From positions 2,658,501-2,722,500 of the forward strand of contig NZ_CP083455.1 in NCBI RefSeq assembly GCF_020229735.1: a stretch of 64,000 bases of DNA, in the 5' to 3' direction. Each line of letters starts with the position of its first letter. The first letter of the stretch is position 1. Of the stretch, positions 45,886 to 62,570 are shown in pieces. The notes below the pieces were generated by a model that saw only the letters and a program-made list of their open reading frames with translations, was not told the origin of the DNA and made no database searches. The DNA comes from Deinococcus taeanensis (GTDB taxonomy: Bacteria; Deinococcota; Deinococci; Deinococcales; Deinococcaceae). The translations under genes and the position numbers were made by a program.

Positions 45886-46983
45886 GTGACCAGCTCCCTC
45901 TTCAGCCCGCCAGAGGCCGCCCCCACCGACGAACGGCTGGCGCTGCTGACGCTGCGCTTCACTCCACACCTGGGGCCGCGGCGTATTGAAGCGCTGCGCG
46001 CGCATTTCGGCAGCGCCGCTGCCGCCCTCGCCGCCTCGCACCGTGCCATGCAGGCTGTGCCGGGGCTGGACCGCCGTGCCGCGGACGCCCTGGGCGACCC
46101 CGAGGCGCTGAAGCGGGCGAACGAGGAATGGCGCAGGGCGGCGGAACAGCAGGTGACGCTGCTGTTCCGGGGCCTGTCCGGCTACCCGGCGGCGCTGGAC
46201 GCCCTGAGCGATCCGCCACCTGTCCTGTGGGTGCGGGGCCCTCTGCCGGAGCTGCCTGCGGTGCCCCGCGCGGTGGGCATCGTCGGCACGCGGGCGGCCA
46301 GTCCGGGCGCGCAGGCGTTCACACGGATGCTGGCTGCAGACCTGGCCCGCGCTGAGGTGACGGTGATCAGCGGGCTGGCCCGCGGCGTGGACACGGCCGC
46401 CCACGGCGCCGCGGTGGACGCCGGTGGCCTCAGCGTGGCGGTGCTGGGCAGCGCCGTGAATATCATCTATCCGCGCGAGAACGCCCGTCTGGCCGGCCGG
46501 CTGACCCTGCTGAGCGAATACCCGCTGGGCACCGGACCCGCCCAGCATCACTTTCCAACCCGGAACCGGCTGATTGCCGCGCTGAGCGCCGGTACGGTCG
46601 TGGTGGAAGGGGAACGTAAATCAGGGTCGCTGATCACGGCCACGCACGCCCTGGAATGCGGACGCACCGTGTTTGCCGTGCCGGGGCGTGCCGGGGACCC
46701 GCGGGCCGCGGGCCCTCACCAGCTGCTGCGCGAGGGCGCGGTGCTGACCGAGGGTGCCGCGGACATCCTGCAGGAACTCGGGTGGACTGCGGGACCGGCG
46801 GCACCTGTGCCAGAGCTGCAGCTCGAGCAGGCGCGGGTGCTGTCCGCCCTGGCCGGGCCAATGACCCTGGATGACCTGCAGGTACAGGCCGCCCTGCCGC
46901 TCGCAGAGGTACAGACGGCGCTGGTGATGCTGCAGCTGCTGGGCCTGGCGGAGGAGGTTGGGGGCCGTTGGGTGCGGCGCTGA
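45886..46983 (+). CDS. dprA: DNA processing protein DprA (Smf)
   Basis: 365 aa. It loads RecA on incoming ssDNA in natural transformation, which Deinococcus does well. The Rossmann-like core (about 125-290) has [49 protein letters not shown] and [22 protein letters not shown]. The N-terminus (about 10-75) is a helical HhH/SAM-like domain and the C-terminus a winged-helix domain. GTG start; TATCCT (45874-45879) is 6 nt upstream (leaderless). Confidence 0.93.
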   Translation: MTSSLFSPPEAAPTDERLALLTLRFTPHLGPRRIEALRAHFGSAAAALAASHRAMQAVPGLDRRAADALGDPEALKRANEEWRRAAEQQVTLLFRGLSGYPAALDALSDPPPVLWVRGPLPELPAVPRAVGIVGTRAASPGAQAFTRMLAADLARAEVTVISGLARGVDTAAHGAAVDAGGLSVAVLGSAVNIIYPRENARLAGRLTLLSEYPLGTGPAQHHFPTRNRLIAALSAGTVVVEGERKSGSLITATHALECGRTVFAVPGRAGDPRAAGPHQLLREGAVLTEGAADILQELGWTAGPAAPVPELQLEQARVLSALAGPMTLDDLQVQAALPLAEVQTALVMLQLLGLAEEVGGRWVRR

Positions 46984-47271
46984 TCAGGCGTGCTGCGGCC
47001 CGAAGTCCTTCTCGACCGTGACCCGCGGCAGACCGGGAAGCGTAATGCCCTCCTCGGCCGGGTCAAGCAGGGCGTCCAGGTGAGCACTCAGCCCCACAGT
47101 CAGCCGACCGCCCGTCCCAGTCAGGTCCGTTGCTCGCGGGTCCAGGCGCAGACTCCAGCCGCCGCCCGGCCAGGTCACCTGAACGTCCAGGATCTCCCCG
47201 CGGCGCAGGGCGCTGAGTTCCAGATCGTCAATGCGGACCCGCACCCGTCCCGCTGTGAACCTGACCTTCAT
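46984..47271 (-). CDS. Small beta-rich hypothetical protein
   Basis: 95 aa, all beta in appearance (KVRFTAGRVRVRIDDLEL; ILDVQVTWPGGGWSLRLDP; RLTVGLSAHLDALL). Resembles a compact sandwich of unknown function. TATGCT (47279-47284 complement) is 7 nt before the ATG (leaderless). Its stop directly abuts the dprA stop (convergent, no gap). Confidence 0.62.
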   Translation of the reverse strand: MKVRFTAGRVRVRIDDLELSALRRGEILDVQVTWPGGGWSLRLDPRATDLTGTGGRLTVGLSAHLDALLDPAEEGITLPGLPRVTVEKDFGPQHA

Positions 47272-47371
47272 GGGGCCCAGCATAAGGGTCCAGCGGACCT
47301 CCTGCTGCCTACAGCGGCGCCTCGGGGCCTCCATCTGGCCTGACCTTGGCGGCGGCAGTTACCGTGAGCGG

Positions 47372-48343
47372 GTGAACATCCTGATTCTGGGCGGCACGCA
47401 GTTTGTGGGGCGGCACATCGTGGAAGCGTTTCTTGCTGGGGACCACCACGTGAGTATCCTCACCCGCGGGCAGACACGCGACGATCTGCCGGACACCGTT
47501 GAGCGTCTGCGGGGCGACCGGTCGCAGGGCCAGGCCGGTCTGGACGCCCTGGCCGGGCGCCACTGGGACGCGTGCGTGGACGTGAGCGGCTACCTGCCGT
47601 CCGCCGTGCGGGTGAGTGCCGAGGCGCTGCGAAAGCGTGTGGGGCGGTATGTGCTGATCAGTACGGTCAGCGTGTACGCCGAGCAGGGCCGGCATCCTGT
47701 CCTCGAAAGTGATCCGCTGCTCCCCCCGGCTCCGGAGGACACGGCCGCCGTGACCGGGGAACTGTACGGTCCGCTCAAGGTCACGTGTGAGCAGGTGGTG
47801 CAGGCCGCGTACGGTGACCGGGCCACGCTGCTGCGGCCGCAGATCGTGGCCGGCCCTCATGACCACACGGGCCGCTACTCCTACTGGCCGGACCGGGCGA
47901 GCCGGGGAGGGGAGACCCTGCTGCCCGGCAACGGCGAGGATCACGTGCAGGTGATTGATGCGCGGGACCTGGCCCGCTTCACCCTGCGGGTGGTGGAGGA
48001 CGGCACGGGCGGGGTGTTCAACGTAGCGGGGCCCCGCCTGTCCTGGGCGGCGTTCGCGGGCGTGCTGGGCATTCAGCACCCGGTGTGGGTGGACGCAGCC
48101 ACGCTGGAGCAGCAGGGTGTGGATTTCCGGGCGCTGCCGCTGTTCATGCCCGACACCGGAGCGCAGGCGGGCCTGATGGACATCCGTGTGGAGCGGGCGG
48201 TGCAGGCGGGCCTGACCCTGACGCCTCCTGACGTGACGGCGAGGGACACCCGGGCGTGGAGTGCTCAGGTGAATCCGGCGTACGCGCTGACACCGCAGCG
48301 GGAGGCCGAGGTGATCGCCGCCTGGAGAGAGAAGGAGCGGTGA
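47372..48343 (+). CDS. NAD-dependent epimerase/dehydratase family protein
   Basis: 323 aa. The extended SDR Rossmann motif [20 protein letters not shown] is at the N-terminus. [12 protein letters not shown] follows, and [13 protein letters not shown] holds Tyr and Lys spaced as YxxxK (YGPLK), the SDR catalytic pair. Sugar nucleotide or isoflavone-reductase-like substrates are possible; not decided. GTG start; TACCGT lies 6 nt upstream (leaderless). Ends 94 nt before dnaA. Confidence 0.85.
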   Translation: MNILILGGTQFVGRHIVEAFLAGDHHVSILTRGQTRDDLPDTVERLRGDRSQGQAGLDALAGRHWDACVDVSGYLPSAVRVSAEALRKRVGRYVLISTVSVYAEQGRHPVLESDPLLPPAPEDTAAVTGELYGPLKVTCEQVVQAAYGDRATLLRPQIVAGPHDHTGRYSYWPDRASRGGETLLPGNGEDHVQVIDARDLARFTLRVVEDGTGGVFNVAGPRLSWAAFAGVLGIQHPVWVDAATLEQQGVDFRALPLFMPDTGAQAGLMDIRVERAVQAGLTLTPPDVTARDTRAWSAQVNPAYALTPQREAEVIAAWREKER

Positions 48344-48437
48344 GAGAAGGGGGCCTCTCTCAGAGGCAGGGAGAGAAGCGCAGGGCTGGTGGTATGCTGG
48401 CGGGCGCATCAAGAGTGCCTTAAGGGAGGTGCGCCTT

Positions 48438-49814
<1,377 letters not shown>

Positions 49815-49896
49815 GCATAACGGGATCGAAAAGTTTGGTTCATTGCAGAATCTTTTCCATTCTGCGTTCCATATACCTGTGCAAGCTTTCACAAGC

Positions 49897-50155
49897 TGTG
49901 GATAACTCTGTGGATAACCTGTGGATAAGTCCGGAAATTCTGTGGATAACTCTGTGGATAACCTGCGCAAATTCAACCCTGTGGATAACCCACCACTTTA
50001 TCCACAGGTTATCCACAGGAAAACCCAGGTTATCCACAATTTTGTCCACAGGACATTTGCGCGCTGGGCGCGGGCGTAGGCCAATTTTCCACAGTTTCCA
50101 CAGGGCCTATTACTACTACTACTATCTTTTTTAAGAATAAAGACAGTTAACAGAT
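49897..50155. other. oriC: oriC: DnaA-box array, DnaA-trio and A/T-rich unwinding region
   Basis: Nine perfect boxes and near-matches. Minus-oriented TGTGGATAA at 49897, 49909, 49920, 49941, 49953, 49980; plus-oriented TTATCCACA at 49998, 50009, 50030. One-mismatch boxes TTGTCCACA at 50042 and TTTTCCACA at 50085. Then GGGC, six consecutive [C/T]TA triplets (50107-50124) equal to DnaA-trios on the opposite strand, and a T/A-rich tract to about 50150. The order box, GC-rich linker, trio, A/T tract mirrors B. subtilis oriC. Confidence 0.93.
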
Positions 50156-50179
50156 AGAGACCAGACAGAGGGGCAAGTC

Positions 50180-51262
<1,083 letters not shown>

Positions 51263-51344
51263 AGGGGCAGTGGGGCGCTGCACGGCCCTCCCGGGGGGAG
51301 CGTTTAGACCGGGTGTATCGTTTCGGCCGTGGCGCCGCTTATAG

Positions 51345-52673
<1,329 letters not shown>

Positions 52674-52741
52674 GCCCCTCTGGCGGGCGGTGGGGGAGAC
52701 CCCGCCGCCCGCGCCCGTCAGGGCTGTGGAAAGGATTCCAG

Positions 52742-54184
52742 ATGAAACAGATTGACCGCGCCACCAAGATTGTCGCCACTGTCGGACCGGCCAGCCGTAC
52801 CCCGGAGGTGCTGGCCCGCATGATCGACGCCGGGCTGAACGTCGTGCGCATGAACTTCAGCCACGGCGACCCGGAAGACCACCGCCAGACCGTGCAGATG
52901 GTGCGCGAGCTGGCCGCCAAGAAGGGCGTCACCATCGGCATCCTGCAGGACCTGCAGGGCCCGAAGATCCGCGTGGCGCGCTTCAAGGACGGCAGCGTGA
53001 CCCTCATGCCCGGCAACAAGTTCACCATCACCATGGACGACGTCGAGGGGGACGAGGCGCGCGTGGGGACCACCTACAAGGACCTCGTGCGGGACGTGCA
53101 CCCGGGCATGACCCTGCTGCTCGACGACGGCAACCTGGCGCTGCGCGTCGAGGGTGTCCGGGGCAACGACGTGCAGACCACCGTCCTGATTGGCGGGGTG
53201 TTGAAGAACAACAAGGGCATCAATGTCCCCGAAGCGGACCTGAGCGTCCCGGCTCTGTCGGAGAAGGACGTGCAGGACATGGAGTTCGGCGCGGAACTGG
53301 GCGTGGACTGGGTGGCGCTGAGTTTCGTGCGCTCCCGGGATGACCTGCTGCTGGCGCGGCATTACATGTCTCGCTTCGGCAGCCGTGCCAAGCTCATGGC
53401 AAAAATCGAGAAGCCGCAGGCTGTGGACCGGTTCGAGGACATCCTCAAGGAAGTGGACGGCATCATGGTCGCCCGCGGCGACCTGGGGGTGGAGATGCGG
53501 CCTGAGCAGGTGCCCACCATCCAGAAACGCATCATCCGTATGTGCCGCGAGGCGGGTAAACCCGTGATCACGGCCACGCAGATGCTCGAGAGCATGATCG
53601 GCCTGCCCCGCCCGACCCGCGCCGAGGCGTCCGACGTGGCCAACGCCATCTACGACGGCACGGACGCCGTGATGCTCTCCGCAGAATCCGCCGCGGGTCT
53701 GTACCCGGTCGAGTCGGTGGCCATGATGGACCGCATTGCCCGTGAAGCGGAAGGCAGCGAGCACTACAAGATGCTGCAGCGTCAGCTGGTCATCGATACG
53801 GAGCTGGCGCAGGACGCCATTGCCTACGCGGCGTGCAACATCGGCGAGAAGCTCGATTCTCCGGCCATCGTGACGTTCACGAGCACCGGTGGTGCCGCTT
53901 CGCGTATCGCCAAGAACCGCCCGCCGCTGGCCATTCTGGCCCTCACGCCGAACGAGCAGACCCGCAACCAGCTGGCCCTCAGCTGGGGCGTGGTGCCGGT
54001 GCTGAGTGAGGACCCCCGCAACACGGACGACATGGTCCGCATCGCGAACGACGAGCTACGCCGCAGCGGCCTGGCGGATGTCGGCGACCGGTACGTGATC
54101 ACGGCGGGCGTGCCTTTCGGGGTGCGCGGCACGACGAACATGTTGCGTGTGGAACGCCTGCGTGACGATCAGTTCCATCCCTGA
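52742..54184 (+). CDS. pyk: Pyruvate kinase
   Basis: 480 aa. It makes pyruvate and ATP from PEP and ADP. Seen are RATKIVATVGPASRTPEVL, NVVRMNFSHGDPEDH, the KIEKPQAVDRFEDIL catalytic Lys region, IMVARGDLGVEM and ATQMLESMIGLPRPTRAEASD. AAAGGA precedes the ATG. Located 68 nt after eno; likely one operon. Ends in a strong terminator. Confidence 0.96.
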   Translation: MKQIDRATKIVATVGPASRTPEVLARMIDAGLNVVRMNFSHGDPEDHRQTVQMVRELAAKKGVTIGILQDLQGPKIRVARFKDGSVTLMPGNKFTITMDDVEGDEARVGTTYKDLVRDVHPGMTLLLDDGNLALRVEGVRGNDVQTTVLIGGVLKNNKGINVPEADLSVPALSEKDVQDMEFGAELGVDWVALSFVRSRDDLLLARHYMSRFGSRAKLMAKIEKPQAVDRFEDILKEVDGIMVARGDLGVEMRPEQVPTIQKRIIRMCREAGKPVITATQMLESMIGLPRPTRAEASDVANAIYDGTDAVMLSAESAAGLYPVESVAMMDRIAREAEGSEHYKMLQRQLVIDTELAQDAIAYAACNIGEKLDSPAIVTFTSTGGAASRIAKNRPPLAILALTPNEQTRNQLALSWGVVPVLSEDPRNTDDMVRIANDELRRSGLADVGDRYVITAGVPFGVRGTTNMLRVERLRDDQFHP

Positions 54185-54200
54185 AGCCGCATAGACGGGA

Positions 54201-54227
54201 GGCCGGGGCGTATGTTCCCGGCCTTTT
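54201..54227 (+). terminator. Rho-independent terminator of pyk
   Basis: GGCCGGG (54201-54207), loop GCGTATGTT, CCCGGCC (54217-54223), then TTTT. The flanking AGACGG/CCGTCT extends the stem. It is 17 nt after the pyk stop. Confidence 0.8.
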
Positions 54228-54289
54228 CCGTCTGAGGGTAATCAGGGGCTGACCTTCTGCCAGCCAACCTTCATGGGAGGGTCAGATTT

Positions 54290-54415
54290 TTATCCACAGG
54301 GACGATGTTTTTCCACACTGTCCCTGTGGATAAGTCCTGATGCTGTGGAAGGATTTTTATGCGCCTGGCGCTTGTCCACAGGCTGCCGAGGTTGTCCACA
54401 GCGTCCTGTGCATAA
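54290..54415. other. Second DnaA-box cluster
   Basis: Two perfect boxes, TTATCCACA (54290-54298) and TGTGGATAA (54325-54333), and four with one mismatch: TTTTCCACA (54309-54317), TTGTCCACA (54372-54380 and 54392-54400), TGTGCATAA (54407-54415). They lie in the noncoding gap between convergent pyk and tyrS, about 4.2 kb from oriC. No DnaA-trio and no long A/T tract are seen here. Confidence 0.75.
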
Positions 54416-54499
54416 CTTTTGCCCCAGGCCTCGTTCAGCCGCCGCTTACCTGCGGCTTCACCGGCGCCACGTGAAGGCCCCATGAAGGGGACGGCTGGC

Positions 54500-55870
<1,371 letters not shown>

Positions 55871-55908
55871 TCAGCATAGCAGGGGGCGGCCCCCGCTAGC
55901 ATGCGGCC

Positions 55909-56463
55909 GTGAAGACGATTGAGGATCTGCGGTCCGCCTTTCCCCACGCCGGGCAGGTGGCGTGGCTTGGCCTGCGCCCGGCACGCCGCGCACCGGTGCA
56001 GCGCGTGGCCTGCGTGGAAGCGCACCCGCTGGTCGGGCTGATCGGAGATCACGGCAAACTGGCCCCGCCGCGGCTGACCGCCCTGACCGGCGCGGCGGGT
56101 GAGACCATCACGCGCGTCACCGCGCCGGCCGTGCCCGGCGGACCGGGTCGGCGGCAGGTCACGTTGATTCAAGCGGAGCACCTGCCCGTGATCGCCGCCC
56201 TCATGGGACGCGAGGTGCATGCCGGGGACCTGCGGCGCAACATTGCCGTGCGCGGCCTTCCGCTGCTAGCGCTGAAAGACCGGCGCTTCCAGATTGGTGA
56301 GGTGATCCTCGAGGGCACCGGGGAGTGCCATCCGTGCTCCCGCATGGAGGAAACGCTGGGCGAAGGAGGGTACAACGCCGTGCGGGGTCACGGTGGCCTC
56401 ACGGCGCGCGTGGTGAGGGGCGGCGTGATCCGCGAGGGGGATGAGGTGCGGCCGCTGCCGTGA
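55909..56463 (+). CDS. MOSC-domain protein
   Basis: 184 aa. The MOSC fold binds molybdenum or sulfur cofactors; NIAVRGLPLLALKDRRFQIGEVILEGTGECHPCSRM is the core, with the Cys in ECHPCSRMEE being the metal/sulfur-carrier-like position. Substrate unknown. GTG start; TAGCAT (55897-55902) is 6 nt upstream (leaderless). Divergent from tyrS. Downstream genes lie in the same direction. Confidence 0.85.
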   Translation: MKTIEDLRSAFPHAGQVAWLGLRPARRAPVQRVACVEAHPLVGLIGDHGKLAPPRLTALTGAAGETITRVTAPAVPGGPGRRQVTLIQAEHLPVIAALMGREVHAGDLRRNIAVRGLPLLALKDRRFQIGEVILEGTGECHPCSRMEETLGEGGYNAVRGHGGLTARVVRGGVIREGDEVRPLP

Positions 56464-56492
56464 CGCCTGGGCGCCGCTATGCTGGGCCCGGT

Positions 56493-57041
56493 ATGGTCAG
56501 AGCTCCCGTTCGCGTTCTGAGCGCCGCGCGCCGCCGCCCCCTGTCGGGCACGTCTGGCTTCAGGCGGCTGATCGTGGACCCGGGCGTCCTGAGGTCATTC
56601 CCGTTCAGTCTGACGCTGTTCACTACCGCGACCGCACAGGCGGACGTCGCGTTCCGCGCGGCATTGGGGTCGCTGGACGAGGCGCACACCCCCAAAACTC
56701 TGAGCATCGCCGCTGCGGAACAGGCCGAAGTGCTGCGGGTCGGCCTGGCCCTGCTAATGATTCCGTTCGGGCTGCCGGCGCTTTGTGTGGGGCGCATGCA
56801 CAACGTGCCTGCCTGGCTGCACCTGAAATCCTCCGATGGCCTGAAGCAGAAACTGTTCGAGATTGTGATCGTAGCGTTGTCCGTGAAGTTCTTCAGTGAG
56901 GCGCTGAAATGCGAGGGCGGCAGTGGCAACCTGGCGGACGGCGCAGCCAGCGCTGCCGTCATGCTGGCTGTGTGCGTCTGTTCGGTCATGCTGTCCCGTC
57001 AGGGCGGCAGGCAGTGGCTGGAGGATCATGCCCAGCCTTGA
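56493..57041 (+). CDS. Putative membrane protein
   Basis: 182 aa with hydrophobic segments at about 80-100 (LRVGLALLMIPFGLPALCVG), 125-145 (LFEIVIVALSVKFFSEAL) and 155-175 (AAVMLAVCVCSVMLS). The N-terminal 45 residues are basic. No family is certain; start is ATG 56493 with TATGCT 9 nt upstream, though a GTG overlapping the MOSC stop is possible. The last 14 nt overlap trmK. Confidence 0.5.
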   Translation: MVRAPVRVLSAARRRPLSGTSGFRRLIVDPGVLRSFPFSLTLFTTATAQADVAFRAALGSLDEAHTPKTLSIAAAEQAEVLRVGLALLMIPFGLPALCVGRMHNVPAWLHLKSSDGLKQKLFEIVIVALSVKFFSEALKCEGGSGNLADGAASAAVMLAVCVCSVMLSRQGGRQWLEDHAQP

Positions 57042-57714
57042 CGACCGGCTGCAGGCGGTCCTGAAACTCGTGCAGGCGGACACCCACGCGGATATCGGCA
57101 GCGATCACGCGCACCTGCCGATCCAACTGCTGCGTGAGGGTCGTGTGCGGCGCGGTGTGATCGTGGAACTGAACCCGGGACCGCTCGCGCACGCGCAGCA
57201 GAACGTCACCCTTGCCGGTCTGGATAGGCAGCTGGAGGTCCGCGCCGGCAATGGCCTCGCCCCTCTGGCCGCGGGTGAGGTGGAGAGTGCCAGCATCACT
57301 GGAATGGGCGCCCTGACGATGCTGGGCATCCTGACACGTGAACCCGGGCGCGTGCCGCCCGCGCTGGTGCTGCAGCCGAACGATAACCCGGAACCGCTGC
57401 GCCGCTGGGCGTGGGAACACGGGTTTCACGTGGTGGCTGAGGTGCTGGCCCAGGGGTTCTGGCGGTACCCGGTGGTGCGGCTGGAGCGGCGGGCCGGCCC
57501 GGACCCCGCCTATTCAGAAGTGCCTGTGGGCGCCGCACTCCGGTACGGTCCGCTGCTGCTGCGCCGGGGCGAGACGCTGATCCGGGCGCAGGTGCAGGCG
57601 GACCTGGCGCGGCTGGCGCCGCTGGCCCGGCCCGGGCGGACCGCTCTGCGAGACTTTCAGGTGGCTCAGACCGCTGCGGAGTGGCTCAGGAGGGTTGACT
57701 CGCTTCCCCGGTGA
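57028..57714 (+). CDS. trmK: tRNA (adenine22-N1)-methyltransferase TrmK
   Basis: 228 aa. It methylates A22 of tRNA. SAM-binding region VQADTHADIGSDHAHLPIQLL and GVIVELNPGPLAHAQQNV are characteristic; ITGMGALTMLGIL follows where GMGG-like sequences are found in the family. GGAGG lies 3 nt before the ATG, unusually close. Overlaps the preceding gene by 14 nt. Ends before a 14-bp inverted repeat. Confidence 0.88.
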   Translation: MPSLDDRLQAVLKLVQADTHADIGSDHAHLPIQLLREGRVRRGVIVELNPGPLAHAQQNVTLAGLDRQLEVRAGNGLAPLAAGEVESASITGMGALTMLGILTREPGRVPPALVLQPNDNPEPLRRWAWEHGFHVVAEVLAQGFWRYPVVRLERRAGPDPAYSEVPVGAALRYGPLLLRRGETLIRAQVQADLARLAPLARPGRTALRDFQVAQTAAEWLRRVDSLPR

Positions 57715-57859
57715 GGCGGGGGGGCAGGGGGCTTACCGGCGCGGGCGGGCGCACGGGTCGGCACCTGTGATGGCGGTCCATGCCGGACACCTGCGCTGCC
57801 TTCCCCGCCCAACGGCGATGAGCGTCGCGCGAGGGCGTCTTCTCCGGGCACCCAATGCC

Positions 57860-57892
57860 GAAGAGGCCGGAGCGGGTGGCTCCGGCCTCTTC
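57860..57892. terminator. Bidirectional hairpin between trmK and rny
   Basis: GAAGAGGCCGGAGC (57860-57873), loop GGGTG, GCTCCGGCCTCTTC (57879-57892): 14 perfect base pairs in the gap between convergent trmK and rny. Confidence 0.7.
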
Positions 57893-57907
57893 AGGTGCCT
57901 TGCCGCT

Positions 57908-59605
<1,698 letters not shown>

Positions 59606-59789
59606 GAGGGCTCCTTTCGGTGTGTTGTATGAGGCCCGCGCCCTGTCAATGGCCCGCGCCCCGAGGTGGAGAACTGGGTGTGAACGTCCATGGTGAGTGT
59701 GTCGGGGACGTTCGCCCCAAGTGTAGCGGGAAAGGTCGCCGGGAAGGGCAGGGACCGCGTGCGGAGGCCCGGCGCGTCACACAGCAGAA

Positions 59790-59814
59790 CACCCCCGCCA
59801 CGGGGGCGGGGGTG
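59790..59814 (-). terminator. Terminator of the rpsF-ssb-rpsR-rplI operon
   Basis: CACCCCCGCC (59790-59799), loop ACGGG, GGCGGGGGTG (59805-59814): ten base pairs, 19 nt after the rplI stop on the minus strand, followed by TTCTGCTG. Confidence 0.6.
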
Positions 59815-59832
59815 CCGGCATCCTCATTGGAT

Positions 59833-60273
<441 letters not shown>

Positions 60274-60284
60274 CGTTATTCTCC

Positions 60285-60560
60285 TTATTTCCGGACGAGC
60301 TTCTCGGTGTAGGGCAGCAGGGCCAGCTGGCGGGCGATCTTGATCGTCTGCGCAATGCGGCGCTGGTGCTTGGCCGAGAGGCCCGTGCGGCGGCGAGGAA
60401 GGATCTTGCCCGTATCACTCACGAAACGGCGCAGCATCTTCACGTCTTTGTAGTCGGTGATTTCCAGTTCCCCGATGGAGAACGGATCGACCTTGGGCTT
60501 GCGGGGACGCTTGGGTCCCTTGCCGCGCGGCTTGCGCTCGGCGCTGTTGGTCTGGGTCAT
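60285..60560 (-). CDS. rpsR: Ribosomal protein S18
   Basis: 91 aa. The core [29 protein letters not shown], then [21 protein letters not shown], is diagnostic. A basic N-terminal extension is present. Lies between ssb and rplI with short gaps. Confidence 0.97.
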   Translation of the reverse strand: MTQTNSAERKPRGKGPKRPRKPKVDPFSIGELEITDYKDVKMLRRFVSDTGKILPRRRTGLSAKHQRRIAQTIKIARQLALLPYTEKLVRK

Positions 60561-60611
60561 GTGTTAGTCCTTGAAATCTGCGTTCCGGGTCCCCATGAAA
60601 GGGGGAGGACT

Positions 60612-61505
<894 letters not shown>

Positions 61506-61584
61506 GACTGGGTCTCCTTTGTTGCTGGCGAAAGTACTTGAGCTTCTGACTGGCTGGCGGGTTTGGCCCTTGCGGGTTGACCGT

Positions 61585-61621
61585 ACGATAACAAACCCGA
61601 CCGTTTACGTCAATGGCGTAA
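61585..61621 (-). promoter_or_regulatory. ssb promoter with RDRM (DdrO-binding site)
   Basis: On the minus strand TTACGCCATTGACGTAA (61605-61621) matches the RDRM TTATGTCATTGACATAA at 14 of 17 positions. The -35 TTGACG (61608-61613) lies inside it, and a -10 TATCGT (61585-61590) follows after 17 nt. It is in the gap between rpsF and ssb, so ssb can be induced separately from rpsF. Confidence 0.85.
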
Positions 61622-61626
61622 AAGGA

Positions 61627-61935
61627 TCAGGCTTTCTTGGTCTTCCACTCCGGGCGGTCCTTGACCACCAGGACGCGGCGCACGTGGTCACGCAGGCGCA
61701 GGGTGGTGGCGATGTCCTTTTCAGGGTTACCGGCCGCCTTGATGGTGTACATCAGGTAATAGCCCTCGCGGTCCTTGTTCACGGCGTAGGCGAGACGGCG
61801 GTTGCCGAGCTCGTCCAGGGTGCTGATTTCCGCGCCCGCGTTCTTCACAGTGGTTTCGATGTAGTCCTTCTCGATGCCCACCTGCTCAGCGCTGAGGTTC
61901 GGGTTCAGGATCAGGTTCAGGTCGTACTGGTTCAT
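61627..61935 (-). CDS. rpsF: Ribosomal protein S6
   Basis: 102 aa. MNQYDLNLILNPNLSAEQV and LGNRRLAYAVNKDREGYYLMYTI are diagnostic; basic C-terminal tail. First gene of the rpsF-ssb-rpsR-rplI group. Strong SD AAGGAGGTGA 3-4 nt upstream. Confidence 0.97.
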   Translation of the reverse strand: MNQYDLNLILNPNLSAEQVGIEKDYIETTVKNAGAEISTLDELGNRRLAYAVNKDREGYYLMYTIKAAGNPEKDIATTLRLRDHVRRVLVVKDRPEWKTKKA

Positions 61936-62075
61936 GATTCACCTCCTTCTTGCCGCCCACGGCCAAGGTCAGGCCTCGCCAGGCAGCGCAACTCACCACG
62001 TTACCAGATCCAGCCCGCAAGTGCCAGTCGCCAGCCAGCGTATGCGCCGCCGCATCACAGCTTCTACGCTGAGGC

Positions 62076-62570
62076 ATGACTGAACCTGCCCCGCCACCCG
62101 TTCAGGGCCTCCTCGACGTGCTGCGCGAAGCGGTCGAAGGTGGCCGCCCTGGTCACGGGACTGCCTTCGTGGACGGCACCAAAGCCGACGGCAGCGGCAA
62201 CCATGGCCTGCTGGCGACCCTCGACCACCTGAGCGCCGCGCAGGCCAGCCAGAGTGTTCTGGGCACAACCATCGCTGCGCACGCCGCGCACACTGCCTAT
62301 CACCTGGAGGTTATCATCCGCTGGGAGCGTGACGGCGACCGAGGCCCCTTTGACTGGCCCGGCAGCTTCCAGCCGGCCCAGGTCGACGAGGCTGCCTGGA
62401 CCGAACAACGCCGCCGGCTGCGTGCCGCCTACAATGAGGTTCTTCACTTTGTCGAAACCCAACGGGACCAGCCGCTGACTGAGGATCTATTGGGCGGCCT
62501 CAGCGGCGCGGTCGCGCACGTCGCCTACCACCTGGGCGCCATCCGTCAGCTTCTCAAGGGCGCACAGTGA
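62076..62570 (+). CDS. DinB/YfiT-like four-helix protein
   Basis: 164 aa. A four-helix bundle of the DinB/YfiT type, with histidines in positions of metal ligands (NHGLLATLDHLSAAQA, AHTAYHLEVI, HVAYHLGAIRQLL). Function in this family is diverse (thiol or stress related). TACGCT (62065-62070) is 5 nt before the ATG (leaderless). Overlaps the next gene by 4 nt (GTGA), so it is coupled to it. Confidence 0.78.
   Translation: MTEPAPPPVQGLLDVLREAVEGGRPGHGTAFVDGTKADGSGNHGLLATLDHLSAAQASQSVLGTTIAAHAAHTAYHLEVIIRWERDGDRGPFDWPGSFQPAQVDEAAWTEQRRRLRAAYNEVLHFVETQRDQPLTEDLLGGLSGAVAHVAYHLGAIRQLLKGAQ

Noticed and set aside
54271..54485. Two 70-codon open frames over the second DnaA-box cluster
   Set aside because: They simply translate the DnaA boxes (Val-Asp-Lys type peptides) on opposite strands; box density explains them better than coding.
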